Positions 53,678 through 64,000 of a stretch of DNA of 64,000 nucleotides are shown piece by piece. The notes beneath the pieces are model-generated. The model saw only the letters and a list, made by a program, of their open reading frames with translations. It was not told the DNA's origin and searched no databases. The position numbers and the translations under genes are program-made. How positions within the stretch are numbered: position 1 is the first letter of the stretch; each line of letters begins with the position of its first letter. This DNA comes from Venturia oleaginea. Lineage: Eukaryota > Ascomycota > Dothideomycetes > Venturiales > Venturiaceae. Location of the stretch: the NCBI GenBank assembly GCA_013176395.1, contig JABMLP010000013.1:620001-684000 (forward strand). The letters are read 5' to 3'.

Positions 53678-55550
53678 ATGGTTTACCCATTGGATTACTT
53701 CCACCATCGGAAGGATTGGTATCAGGCCATCCCTCAATACCAATACCATGATACATGAACACTGATACGAACCATACAGTAAACGAAAACAATCCGACCG
53801 CGCCTCGAAAATAGCAAACCTTCCCCAATCCTATAAACTCCCCCTCGCCGCAAACGAACGCTCCTTCCTCAGCCGACCCATAGCCGACCTCGTCAAAGAT
53901 GTCCACTCAAATACAATCCGTCCAGTAGATATCCTTCGTGCATATGGAAAAGTCGCCATATCAGCCCAAGAAGCAACAAACTGCGTGACTGAGATCCTCT
54001 TCCCCGAGGCTGAAGACTGGATAAACGATGGTGGAATAAATCTTCAAGGCCCTCTGGCGGGCATCCCCGTTTCCCTCAAAGACTCCATTTCCGTCGGTGG
54101 ATTCGATGTATCAGTTGGCTATTCCATGAATACAGGCAAGCCGTATAAGGAAGATGGAAGTCTGGTCAAGATGCTGAAGGCGGCTGGCGCTGTTCCTTTC
54201 GTCAAGACGAATCTACCAATTACTCTCCTCTCCTTCGAAAGCACAAACGATGTTTGGGGTAGATGCACAAATCCGCATAACAAAGATTACTCGCCTGGTG
54301 GATCAACTGGCGGAGAATCAGCCCTTCTGGCTTTTGGGGGTAGTAGAATTGGAATTGGCTCTGATGTTGCTGGATCTGTTCGTGTGCCTGCTCATTTCTC
54401 TGGTTGTTATTCGCTGAGGTGTTCGACTGGACGGTGGCCGAAGATGGGTATGAATACCTCTATGCCTGGTCAAGAGGGGATTCCGAGTGTTTTCAGTCCC
54501 ATGGCCAGGACGCTGGATGATCTGACTTACTTCACAAGGGAGTTTGTGAAGCTAGGGCCCTGGAAGTATGATCACACTGTCCACCCATTGGAATGGCGGG
54601 ATAAGGTTGAGACAGAATACGAGGAGAAAAAAGTACTCCGAGTTGGCGTGCTCAGAACAGATGGTGAATACTCTTTGACCCCGTCAATTGAAGCCTCTAA
54701 CATTAAATAGGCGTTGTGGATCCATCGCCAGCCTGCGCCCGCGGTCTCAGCCTCGTAGCCGACTCTCTCAAAACAGAAGGCCACACCGTCTTCGATATCA
54801 CGCCTCCAACCACTGCCTCCCCCTACCTAGCCCTCCAACTCGCCTCCCAACTCCTCAACGCAGACGGCTGCATAACCTTCCGCTCTTTCTTCCGCACAGG
54901 TGAAGCAGACGACGCCGGTGCCTCACAAATGAACTTTTACATGAAATTACCTCGCTTCGCTAGATATCTACATTACCTCTGGGTCAAACACGTAAAGAGA
55001 GATGACATCTGGGCTGGTTTATTGAAAGACTTTGGACCCAAAACTGCGGCTGAGAATTGGAAATTGGTGAGTAAGAGGGAAGCGTTTAAAGAGACGTGGA
55101 AGAAATGGTGGGGGGAGCAGGAGATGGATGTTTTGCTTTGTGTGCCGAATGCCACGCCTGCTGTTCCGCATGGGGGGATGAAGGATGCTGTTTCTTCTTG
55201 TGGATACACGTTCTTGTTCAATCTGGTAGGTTGCCCTGCCCACGACCTTTCCTTCTTCTGGAAAATGAACTAATGCGATGTAGCTCGATTATACAGCAGG
55301 TATCATGCCCGTCACCCACGTCAAGCGAACTCTCGATCAACTCCCTCCCAGCTTTAACTTCAAGCAATTGAATGGTGTTGCAAAGGGTGCCTATGAACAG
55401 TATGATGCTACGAAAATGGATGGGTTGCCGGTTGGTGTACAAGTTGTTGGGCAAAGGTTGGAGGAGGAGAAGATAGTGTCTATTATGAAGAGATGTGAGG
55501 ATGCGCTTGAAAAGAATGGGGGAAAGTATGATTTACTCGAGGTTGAGTAG
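53678..55550 (+). CDS. Amidase signature-family hydrolase (1)
   Basis: Hydrolyses carboxylic or fatty-acid amides using a Ser-Ser-Lys triad. Exons 53678-53718, 53780-54663, 54711-55225 and 55284-55550; 568 residues. N-terminus MVYPLDYFHHRKDCKRKQSD, then ANLPQSYKLPL. The catalytic Lys is in GIPVSLKDSISV, the cis-Ser in SPGGSTGGESALLAFGG (GGST instead of the commoner GGSS) and the nucleophile in IGIGSDVAGSVRVPAHFSG. The last exon continues LDYTAGIMPVTHVKR and PVGVQVVGQRLEEEKI. All splice junctions keep frame. It looks like the fungal acetamidase/FAAH-like group; substrate cannot be told. A second, only distantly similar amidase lies at 62-64 kb. Confidence 0.9.
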
Positions 55551-56038
55551 ATGCGAAATGAAATGGGCCTAGCTGAAACACGTAGATTAGTTAATTCTTA
55601 CCCCTTGGATAAAAAGATGTTCTCTCCAAAAATAGGTTGTAAAAGCGTATACTATATAGAGCGGTCCTGGTCAAAACTTTAGTCGTCAACGCATTATTCC
55701 ATTGGCGTAGATCAGAATTGCGGGCGTTAGTCAGTTAGTCAATCAAACGCTTGAGAATGTCCACGTTGATGCACGAACTATTGCCGTCAATGTACTACCT
55801 TGTCGTAGATCAGAATTGCGGGTGCTGCTCTCTCTCAGAATGACTCACGAAGTCACTCAAAAACCTGTGGAATGTCCACGTTGATGCACAAAGCCCGAGC
55901 CGGGATACTACAGTACAATAGTGTGGAAATGAAAGCAGATTTCGTGCTCGGTGCGTACTCCGCATATTATCGGCGAGGCAATTAAAGAAAGCATGGCCGC
56001 GCTTCCAGTGTCTCACAGTCTCACAGTCTCACTCATTC
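55551..56038. repeat. Intergenic with a diverged direct repeat of about 100 bp
   Basis: CGTAGATCAGAATTGCGGG occurs at 55706 and 55804, and AATGTCCACGTTGATGCAC at 55756 and 55871, so two diverged copies of an about 100-base unit lie in tandem. It is the 3' flank of the amidase and the promoter region of the S28 peptidase. No other feature. Confidence 0.6.
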
Positions 56039-57849
56039 ATGATGAGGATGGTGTTTTGGAAAAGTTTCGAGAGTCTCGTGACCGCGGCTTTAGCTGGGAT
56101 TAACGGTGTGGCTGGAGCTGGGGCTGGGGTAAATCCATCCTTAGCGGCCACATCAGTCCATAATACTGATATTACGAATAGCTGACGCGACGCGACAATA
56201 TCGCTCCATCGAAACTCTATGCAGCCCATAACTTCCCGGTCCCGATTGATCACTGGCATAACGACACATTATACGAGCCTCACAGCAATGGCACTTTCCC
56301 TCTTCGATACTGGTATGATGCCACATACTACAAACCTGGAGGCCCAGTCATTGCCCTGATGTCTGGAGAAGCTCCTGGCCCAGTCCGATTACCTCTCATG
56401 CAGAAGGGAATTCTCGCCCAACTCGCTCAAGCCACTGGAGGATTGAGCGTCATCCTCGAACATCGCTATTACGGGACCAGCTTCCCAGTTCCTGATCTTT
56501 CCATCAAGAACTTGAGATTCCTGACCACGGACCAGTCTCTTGCTGACACTGCATACTTCGCGAAGAATATTGTCTTTGAAGGTCTTAATGTCACAGGTGG
56601 CCTGACTTCGAATCATGCACCGTGGATTGTTTATGGAGGATCCTACGCTGGCGCTTACGTCGCATTCTTGAGAAAGCTGTACCCTGAAGTCTTCTTTGGT
56701 GCAATTTCCTCATCCGGAGTGCCTGAAGCCATCATCGACTACTGGCAGTACTGGCTCGGACCTCTCAACTACGCGCCTCTAGACTGTATGAGCACCACCC
56801 AGGACTTCGCTAAAATCGTCGACGGCATTTTAATCGGAAAGAATGACAGCAAGCTGACGTCTCGTCTTAAGACCGCTTTCTTACTTCCCAACGTCACCTA
56901 CGACAACGACTTTGCTGCTGTGCTATCGGCCTCCGGTATCGAATTATGGCAGAACACAAACTGGAATCCAGCCGTTGGAGGTCGGTTATTTGGCTACTAC
57001 TGCGGCAACATCACCAACAACACAGTCCTCTACCCCGAGCTAGAAAGCTTAAGGAAAGAGCTTCTCAACCTGACTGAGATCTCCGGATACCATCACGCTA
57101 ACGATACCCCCATCACACGCATGATAAATTTCATTGGTTTCATGAATGCAACGTCCGATTGTTCAGGGACTCAAGACTCGTGTTACAGTACGCACAATTC
57201 GACATTCTATCAGCAGGACGATCTCAATCAAAATTGGAGAAGCTGGGGGTATCAATCTTGCACACAATGGGGTGGCCACCAGACTGGTAGTGGCTTTCCA
57301 AAAGATTTGCAGTCTCCTGTCTCTCGATTGATTGATGTGGAGTACCTGTCTATTATTTGTCGCGAGGCTTTTAACGTTACTAGACCTCCGGATATTGAGG
57401 CGATCAACAAGTATGGAGGGTTTAAAATTGCGTATGATCGGCTTGCTTTCGTTGTCGGGTAAGTTGACCGCACGCTTTTGCAACAGAAGACAATTTCTGA
57501 CGTTTTTACAGAGATGGTGATCCATGGAAATATGCTGGACCTCATTCTCCAGCAGCGCCCAAGCGGACGAGCACAACAAATATGCCATTCATCGAAATCA
57601 AAGGGGCTATTCATCATTGTAAGTCTCGTGACCTTTGTGTAACTGTTCCTCGCTAACATAGTTGGCAGGGGATCAAAATGGCCTCTTCCTCAACGAAACC
57701 ACGAAAGACCTTCCACCAGCACCGGTGGCAGCAGCACAGGCAGCAGAAGCCTCTTTTGTGAAGGCATGGCTGTTGGGTGAGTAATCTTCGACCATACCAC
57801 AAACACGAAAAGCAATTCACTAACAGTGTGGCTAGAATGGAAAAAATAG
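56039..57849 (+). CDS. Serine carboxypeptidase of family S28 (secreted)
   Basis: Prolyl-type acid peptidase related to lysosomal Pro-X carboxypeptidase and fungal secreted S28 enzymes. Exons 56039-56128, 56182-57458, 57512-57618, 57669-57776 and 57836-57849 (14 nt); 531 residues. Exon 1 encodes a signal peptide (TAALAGINGVAGAGAG). Motifs: NFPVPIDHWHNDT, LEHRYYGTSFPVPDLS, the nucleophile WIVYGGSYAGAYVAFLR, Asp in GDGDPWKYAGPHSP and His in IKGAIHHWDQNGLF. Many N-glycosylation sequons (NVT, NIT, NNT, NLT, NDT, NAT, NST) fit secretion. The last exon gives only EWKK and the stop. Likely cleaves after proline in the extracellular space. Confidence 0.93.
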
Positions 57850-58784
57850 ACGACCAGAAACCTAGAATATAATGATAATATGATTACCAGTACAGCAAAG
57901 TTTTCAAGCACGTTATTGAGCATACCTCGCACCTTACTAGCTCTTCTCATGTAGCTACACCGTGCTGATTCAGATTTACATGTTGATTTACGAGTAGGTA
58001 TCTAATGAGTTTCGACACTGTATCCAGGACAAAAGGAAGGGAGTTGGCGATGATGATGAAACTTTTCATTGAGTGATGGATAGTCGTGCGCTGGTCCGAT
58101 CTATCATCTGAAAGGTTGTCCGCTGAGTAAAAATGGTAATTTAGACAAGCAACTTGTTAGTAGAGAAGGGGAAATGGATGGAATGGACTTCCAGCAAGCG
58201 ACTTCGTCTCTGAAGTGAATAAAAAAGTTTAGCAATATACCATTCCCACCATGTAATTCCTCCATTTAATCACCACCTTATATCTCCCATGATCCTCCTC
58301 GAAAAAAAAAGATGCAAATCACCTGATCCCTCTCCAAAATGAATAACCCTCACACCGGCCAAAAACAGCCTAGACGGCCCCGCGATACCAGCTCCAAATC
58401 GGTCCAAGGGTCTCTAAACCCTGCAGCCGACATCGCACCTAGCCGAGAGAAAAAAAGTCGGGCAAAAGCCGAAGCCAACCGTCGATGAGCCGTTGACATG
58501 TCGTATGGGTGCGCTGACTCTGTCTGGGGGGATTGACTCACAGAAGAATAACAGTGAAGTATTAATCTTCCTCCTCCTCTTCTACACACCACCTTCTTCC
58601 TACCCATCTTCCACTCCACCTCAGTCGACGACTCGGAATCGTTCTATGACGATTGACTTTTGAACATCTCCACTATCTCACGTTTCGACCCATCTCCATT
58701 CCTGCACCCCACAATCTCCCGCTATCTTTTTTCTTTTCTTTTCTTCTCGAGTCGATACGCGATATCCACACGTCTGTAGATACC
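57850..58784. other. Intergenic, SNZ/PdxS promoter side
   Basis: About 930 bases. A pyrimidine-rich run (CTTTTTTCTTTTCTTTTCTT near 58727-58746) lies shortly before the PdxS start, common in fungal promoters or leaders. No gene in the rest. Confidence 0.5.
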
Positions 58785-59867
58785 ATGGCCGCTGAACTCC
58801 CTACACACACCAATGGCGCCGGTCTAAATGGGAATGGGAATGTCAATTCTCAGGCTGTCAAGGAGGGGTTGGCGAGGATGTTGAAGGGCGGCGTGATTAT
58901 GGATGTTGTCAATGCTGAACAGGTATTTTACAGGCTGTTTCTACTCCTTCTCATCTTGGAGGACTTCGAGATTGCATTCGTTTGCGTCGTTCTCGCAAGT
59001 CCCAAGAGCTATCCACACTACTTCCCCACCCTCACAACAGAGAACCACCTCACTAACGCCCCCAACCCCAAGGCCCGCATAGCAGAAGAAGCAGGCGCCT
59101 GCGCCGTAATGGCCCTCGAACGCGTCCCAGCCGACATCCGCAAAGACGGCGGCGTAGCCCGCATGTCCGACCCACAAATGATAAAATCAATAATGAGCAC
59201 CGTCACCATCCCCGTCATGGCAAAAGCCCGCATAGGCCACTTCGTCGAATGCCAAATCCTAGAAGCAATAGGCGTAGATTACATTGACGAATCCGAGGTT
59301 CTCACGCCCGCAGATCACGTACACCATGTTGAGAAGGCCGGGTTCAAAGTTCCATTCGTTTGTGGGTGTAGGAATCTGGGGGAGGCGTTGAGGAGGATTT
59401 CCGAGGGCGCGGCGATGATTAGGACGAAGGGGGAGGCAGGGACGGGGGATGTGGTTGAGGCGGTTAAGCATATGAGGACTGTTAATGCGGAGATTGGCAA
59501 GGCCGCTGCGATGAGTCCTGAGGAGTTGAGGGTGTATGCAAAGGAGATACAGGCGCCGTATGAGTTGTTGAAGAAGACGGTCGAGTTGAAGAGGTTGCCT
59601 GTGGTTAACTTTGCGGCTGGTGGTGTGGCTACGCCTGCTGATGCGGCTTTGATGATGCAGCTTGGTTGCGATGGTGTCTTTGTTGGCAGTGGTATTTTCA
59701 AGTCGGGCGATGCTGCGAAGAGGGCAAAGGCCATTGTGCAGGCTGTTACTCACTTTAGAGATCCAAAGGTTCTCGCTGAGGTGAGTATGGATCTTGGTGA
59801 GGCTATGGTTGGTATCAACTGCGACAAAATGCCTACTGCTGATCGCTTGGCTGAGCGTGGATGGTAG
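58785..59867 (+). CDS. SNZ1: Pyridoxal 5'-phosphate synthase subunit SNZ/PdxS
   Basis: Lyase subunit that makes PLP from ribose 5-phosphate, glyceraldehyde 3-phosphate and ammonia supplied by the PdxT/SNO glutaminase (not in this window). Exon 1 is 58785-58922 and exon 2 is 59073-59867; 310 residues. The barrel starts [20 protein letters not shown] with the catalytic-lysine strand further on ([13 protein letters not shown], then [38 protein letters not shown] with the second lysine). [19 protein letters not shown] and [17 protein letters not shown] form the phosphate site. The splice joins NAEQ to [20 protein letters not shown]. The 150-bp intron is a multiple of three and lacks stops, so an unspliced message would still be open. 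Frame upstream of the chosen ATG is open back to 58653 but not conserved. Confidence 0.95.
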   Translation: MAAELPTHTNGAGLNGNGNVNSQAVKEGLARMLKGGVIMDVVNAEQVFYRLFLLLLILEDFEIAFVCVVLASPKSYPHYFPTLTTENHLTNAPNPKARIAEEAGACAVMALERVPADIRKDGGVARMSDPQMIKSIMSTVTIPVMAKARIGHFVECQILEAIGVDYIDESEVLTPADHVHHVEKAGFKVPFVCGCRNLGEALRRISEGAAMIRTKGEAGTGDVVEAVKHMRTVNAEIGKAAAMSPEELRVYAKEIQAPYELLKKTVELKRLPVVNFAAGGVATPADAALMMQLGCDGVFVGSGIFKSGDAAKRAKAIVQAVTHFRDPKVLAEVSMDLGEAMVGINCDKMPTADRLAERGW

Positions 59868-60040
59868 AGGATGTCGCCACAAGAAGAAGAGGAATGCATA
59901 TGGAAGGTGTTTTGATGCGCTGGGAATTGGACAATTTAAACATGAGGGATGGTTATCTTGCTTGTTTTCTTAGAAGCATCGGCATGTTCAACCTGCCACA
60001 GAATCTGTTCCTATTTAGCATTATATGGCTCGTCTCATAA

Positions 60041-61739
60041 TCACTCCACAAGATCTTCCAACAGGCCTTCCAAGACTTCTCTCCTGAATGGCACGACCAA
60101 TCGCTCGGTTCCCATGCCATCTCTCCTCGACTCCACCATCTGATGGTCGTAGAACTCCTTCATCAAGCCTCTGAACTGATGCTCCGTACTGCAAACCAAT
60201 TCTTCCCTTGCCTTGTGATATAAGACTCTGTACTCCACTCCCTTCTCGCCGTTTGCAGCTCCTCCTGCCTTTTGCGGTCCCTCCTCTTCCTCTTCCTCTT
60301 GTCCATCCCCATCTTCGCCCTCGATCGCACCGGCAAGTTGTTCAGCAACCAGTATACGGTACAGATTCCGTGCGTTCTCAGGCAAGGACCGAAGCACATA
60401 ACCAACACCATCTCGTCCGCCTATTCTGCGTCCCGAGCGTCGTAGTAATTCATTGACGCTCTCGACAACGTCAATCTCAGCACCATCAAATGGTATGAAT
60501 GTAGTGCAATCGTGGAAGAGGAAGCGATATTGTTGCCGGAGTGTTATATCCCACATCAAGGGGAAGTTGGGTGTATCTGCTGTCGCAATGATGCAGACAT
60601 AAGGGTTTGAGGCGAGGGTCGCTATCGCACTTTGTACAATCGGCCGGCGCATTACCGTTCCATCCAAAGAGTTGATCAGGACGTATATGGGCTCCTTCGG
60701 CGGTTTATCTGCCAATGTTTCCATAATCAATTGGAGGAGCGCGGTTTGATGTAATGGCAGCTTTGCATTTTTAGGAAATAGCGTCGAAGCTACCGTGGTG
60801 AGTATATTGCGCAAAGCTATACTCGTATTGTATCCATTGATTATACATATTTTGGGAGGATTGAGCGCAGAGTCGTGGATGTGTTGGGCGTAGGATTGTA
60901 TAAGGGATCTCTTTGACCCATAGCCATAGAGACAGATATTGAAGCCTTCGCGGAGCTCAAAGTCCCATTGAGGAAATGAGCTTTGGTGTAATGAAAGCAG
61001 GAATTCCTTCTCTTGCTCGTGTGGATCTATGTAAGCTTCCTTGTGCGCAAAGTACTCGTCGTGATTGAGGAGTAGATGGGAGGCAAAGGACGTTGTTCGA
61101 TGTCTTTCCAGATCCAGGCTTGTTCTGCCAGAAGTAAATCTCGTGAGGTGGGAGGTTTGCGAGAGGTGGTGTTGGTGATCTCCTATTCTTGCTGCCCTTG
61201 GGCCGACCACGCCCTCGTTTCGACGGTGTCTCTGACACTTTCGGTAGCTCGTCGTCTTCTGCCTGAGCCTCCTCATCTGGACCTTCTTCATGTAGTATCT
61301 CTCGCGCAAGATGATCCTCCTCTTCATCCTCCTCGTTTTCGCTTCCTACAGGTGCAATTGATCGCTCAATCAATCGGGCGGCGCTCTTCTTCTTCGCATA
61401 TCGATCTGCGTTTCCCGTGGTCTTTGGTGTCTTCTTCGTATGCGATTCATCTGCGTCCTCATCATGGCCAGCCTTGGTTGGCGTAGCAAAGGAAATGTTG
61501 CGATTCGATTTAGGGGTATATCCGTTTGTTAAAGTGCCATTCGATTTACTCGTCTTCTTCGGCGTGGTATTCAAAGGTACAGTCCGGGTTGTCGTCTTCT
61601 TTTTTGAAGGTGTTCGATTGGCAATGGCAGCTACCTCATCGTTGTCGGATTCGGAGTCGGGTTGCGTATACACAGGATCGGCTCTCGTTCGTTTCGACGG
61701 CGTGTCTTCTACGTCCTTGTCGTTTCGTTTGCGCTTCAT
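60041..61739 (-). pseudogene. ORC2: Origin recognition complex subunit 2, with a one-base frameshift
   Basis: ORC subunit that marks replication origins. From MKRKRNDKDVEDTP (ATG 61739; an ATG at 61802 is also in frame) the frame runs through a long charged N-terminus with an AT-hook-like KRGRGRPKGSKN, to YFWQNKPGSGKTSNN. At about 61088-61090 one extra base (GTCCTTT where GTCTTT would fit) shifts the frame; the rest continues FASHLLLNHDEYFAHKEAY, PQWDFELREGFNICLYGYGS, KICIINGYN, LINSLDGTVMRRP, ATADTPNFPLMWD and the C-terminal winged-helix part to 60041. Both halves are otherwise intact, with no intron signal that would remove the base. As ORC2 is essential, a sequencing or assembly error is the likeliest explanation, so the gene may well be functional. 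Convergent with SNZ1, 173 bases apart. Confidence 0.82.
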
Positions 61740-62081
61740 GGTGGATGGGCTGGGTGTTATCGAGGAATGGCAGCTTGCATGTCCGATGGGTATGGATTTC
61801 AATTGATGAAGAAGGATTGGAAGATTGTTGACGCGACTTGTGGCAAGGAGACGCGTAGATGCTGATTGGTCAGGGTTGCCTATAGACTAGGTTCAACACC
61901 TAGCTTGAGCTGCTCTTCATTCTCACTTACTTTTGCAATGATTGAAATCATTTAAATCGATATCAGAATACATCATCGAGACGCAGAAGGCGAAGTAGTA
62001 GGAAAAGCATATCCATCAGTTAATACTATCATAAGCTTTTGCGTTTCCAGCTGGAATCCAATCTTTCCAATGATCTAAAAA
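61740..62081. other. Intergenic, ORC2 promoter and amidase 2 downstream region
   Basis: About 340 bases between the ORC2 start and the second amidase stop, both genes on the minus strand. No MluI-type box or other feature is evident. Confidence 0.5.
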
Positions 62082-63831
62082 CTACATCTTCTCCCAATCA
62101 TTCCCTTGCTCCCAAGCATATGCAACCTGAAGTACCGTGTCCTCCGCCCACCAGTTTCCAACAATCTGCACACCAACAGGTAATTTCGTGCCCGACCCTG
62201 CCAAAGGACCTTCTTGAATTTCTAGCAAGCCGATAGGCAAAGTCAAAGCAGGATGGCCGGTTTGGTTGAATTGACACGTGTTGGCAGTGAGTCCTACCTG
62301 TGTTGCAATTTGACCTAGAGGGGTGGCATCAGGCTCGGCGTGAGGAGTGGCCAAGTACGGCAAAGTAGGTGTAATCAAAACGTCGTACTTCTTCAGCGCT
62401 TCATCGTAGGCTGATCTCAAATTCCGAGAAAGGTTCGTTGCTTTCGCGAGAAGATGAGGGAAGGCTGAAGAAGCGTAGACTCCGTTTAGATATATGTTCT
62501 TCGTCCTAAACCCTGGTCAGTATACTTGAATATTGTTAAACGGCGACAGGTACTTACGAAACATAGGCGTCGTCCCAGTTCTCTTGCTTCAGCGGGTACA
62601 TCAATGAATTTAGATCTTGCATGGCGTATCCGCGTCTCCCAAACGATCCAGATGTTTTGGCGAGAAAACCGCCTGTCTTGCTGATACCCGTCCAGATAGC
62701 AGGTCCTTTTTTGTGAAGAGGAACGCTGACTTCTTCTACCACCGCACCCAAAACCCGGAACTGCTCAGCTGCAGCGAGGAACGTGTTCTTGACCCGTGCA
62801 TCAAGCACTGGGCTTGTCAAGGACTCGGATATGATTCCTATACGGATATGGCTGAGGTCCTTTGACTGTGATTGTTTGAGATTTGCAGAGTATCGAGGCA
62901 CCGGAAACGGACATGCAAATCGATCATCGATGCCATCAGAACCAGCCAGCACTTCCAGAAGCAAGGCATTATCTGCGACTGTTCGTGTCATTGGACCTAA
63001 ATGATCATTTGTCGGCTCGTTTGAACCACAGCCAGTGTACGGTATCAGCCCAAAAGTAGGTTTGAAGCCCACGATGCCCTGACATGTTATTAGGGGAGAA
63101 AAACTGGACGAATGTTTGCTTGGGACGACTAACACAATTACAAGCAGGTATCCGTACACTACCGCCCTGATCTGCCCCGATAGCAAGGTCTACTTCCCCG
63201 AGTGAGACCAGAACTCCGCACCCTGAAGAGCTACCACCGGCAGAATATCCCTTCGCACGAGGGTTGTCCACTGGCCCTGTTGAGGATGAGTGCGAAGTCG
63301 CTGAGTGGCAAAGCGCCTCGCACGTCGCCTTTCCCGATATCTCACCACCCTCTTGTAAGACTCTTGTTACCACGGTCGCGTCTATTCTCTGTCTGATAAG
63401 CAGGGAACAGACTGCTATCTGAGTTACGAACATACCGGCGTGTAATCTTTGACGAAATTGCTGCCCAGAAGCATGGGCACATCCTTCACACCTATATTGT
63501 CTTTGATGGCGACAGTCTTCTCATATAGTCTCCCAGATTTATTCTCTTCCTCGTCTTTGATACTACATCTCCATGCCCACGCACCATATTTGTTGTCTAA
63601 ACGATCTGGGTAATGGACGTTCTTCCTAGGAAATCTCTTGAGATGGGTCGGCGGCTCCTCATCTGGCATAGCCATAAGTTCTTCCGCAGATTCATGAAAC
63701 ACAGCCAGGAGCTTGCGATAATCTTCTCTTTCCCCATTCTTGATGGTCACGCCTAGCCTTTGGCAAATACCTTCCAGAGTGTCCACCGTGACTGGGTTGC
63801 CATCGCGAGGGGCGACTGAAAATACCGACAT
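62082..63831 (-). CDS. Amidase signature-family hydrolase (2)
   Basis: Exons 63831-63436, 63388-63134, 63078-62558 and 62505-62082; 531 residues. Triad lysine in [12 protein letters not shown], cis-Ser in [18 protein letters not shown], nucleophile in [20 protein letters not shown] (junction of exons 2 and 3). The classical [33 protein letters not shown] and [15 protein letters not shown]...[12 protein letters not shown] segments follow. It is closer to the GatA/AmdS type than to the first amidase. Donors are GTATGT, GTTAGT and GTAAGT; introns 47, 55 and 52 bp. An N-terminal extension of about 100 residues ([15 protein letters not shown]) precedes the core, seen in some fungal amidases acting on aliphatic or aromatic amides. 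Substrate unknown. Confidence 0.9.
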
Positions 63832-64000
63832 TTTTCAAAGGAACTTGACAATCCACGAGTCGATTGAAGAATAACGAGAATGTGCCAGATTGAAGATGGG
63901 GTTCGGATGTTTGCCGCATGGTCTCTTTGACCGGGGTATCGAAAGCCGAAGGCTGTAGATACCGACCTTATTGCGGCTAAGATAACGTGTGGATTTCGGC
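63832..64000. promoter_or_regulatory. Upstream region of amidase 2, to the window edge
   Basis: About 170 bases upstream of the amidase start. Probably leader and promoter. No defined element. Confidence 0.4.

Overview
The window is nuclear DNA of a filamentous ascomycete (Pezizomycotina). Genes carry short GT-AG introns (mostly 46-80 bp), encode typical fungal housekeeping proteins, and are interrupted by islands of Fot1/pogo-like and Tc1-like DNA transposons with C-to-T type stop codons resembling repeat-induced point mutation. Several proteins (NAP1, DASH cryptochrome, ORC2) look most like Leotiomycete versions to me; that placement is inference from memory, not from a search. No tRNA, rRNA or CRISPR array was seen.

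Layout. 0-11.4 kb, all on the minus strand: DASH-type cryptochrome (cut by the window edge), D-3-phosphoglycerate dehydrogenase, glucose-6-phosphate dehydrogenase, nucleosome assembly protein NAP1 and a sucrose/alpha-glucoside transporter. 11.4-17.4 kb: gene-free repeat zone with an LTR fragment, a two-level minisatellite, a 243-bp inverted repeat with a zinc-knuckle relic in its spacer, a truncated pogo element and a small element with 21-bp terminal inverted repeats (TIRs). 17.9-24.6 kb (minus): forkhead factor, cactin, small PIP-kinase-domain protein. 24.9-28.7 kb: transposon island in which a Tc1-like element sits inside a secreted cysteine-rich protein gene. 28.7-30.9 kb: nothing convincing. 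30.9-40.3 kb: RNA-binding protein with SPVRR repeats (minus), ARPC4 (minus), UBP6 (plus), cohesin SCC1/RAD21 (plus). 40.6-49.8 kb: second transposon island with a laccase fragment, four pogo-family elements, a LINE fragment, a solo LTR and one more secreted cysteine-rich gene. 50-64 kb: TMA16, ankyrin-BTB protein, amidase, S28 serine peptidase, pyridoxal-phosphate synthase SNZ/PdxS, ORC2 (one-base frameshift) and a second amidase.

The genes do not form one pathway. Serine synthesis, NADPH production and vitamin B6 synthesis are linked only metabolically; ORC2, SCC1 and NAP1 act on chromosomes. The most interesting structure is in the pogo elements. Copies with almost the same catalytic domain have unrelated, internally duplicated repeat units in their termini, framed by a shared outer ACGTATTC and inner CTTGGCACGACCA, and where the helix-turn-helix survives it differs between subfamilies. 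This suggests modular exchange or co-evolution of transposase DNA-binding region and terminal binding sites. Two apparently identical 866-bp deletion derivatives lie in opposite orientation about 16 kb apart, and one derivative keeps an intact reading frame that has DNA-binding and zinc-knuckle parts but no catalytic core.

Exon boundaries were assigned by hand from splice consensus plus reading-frame and family continuity. Coordinates should be good to the base in most places but were not checked with RNA data.
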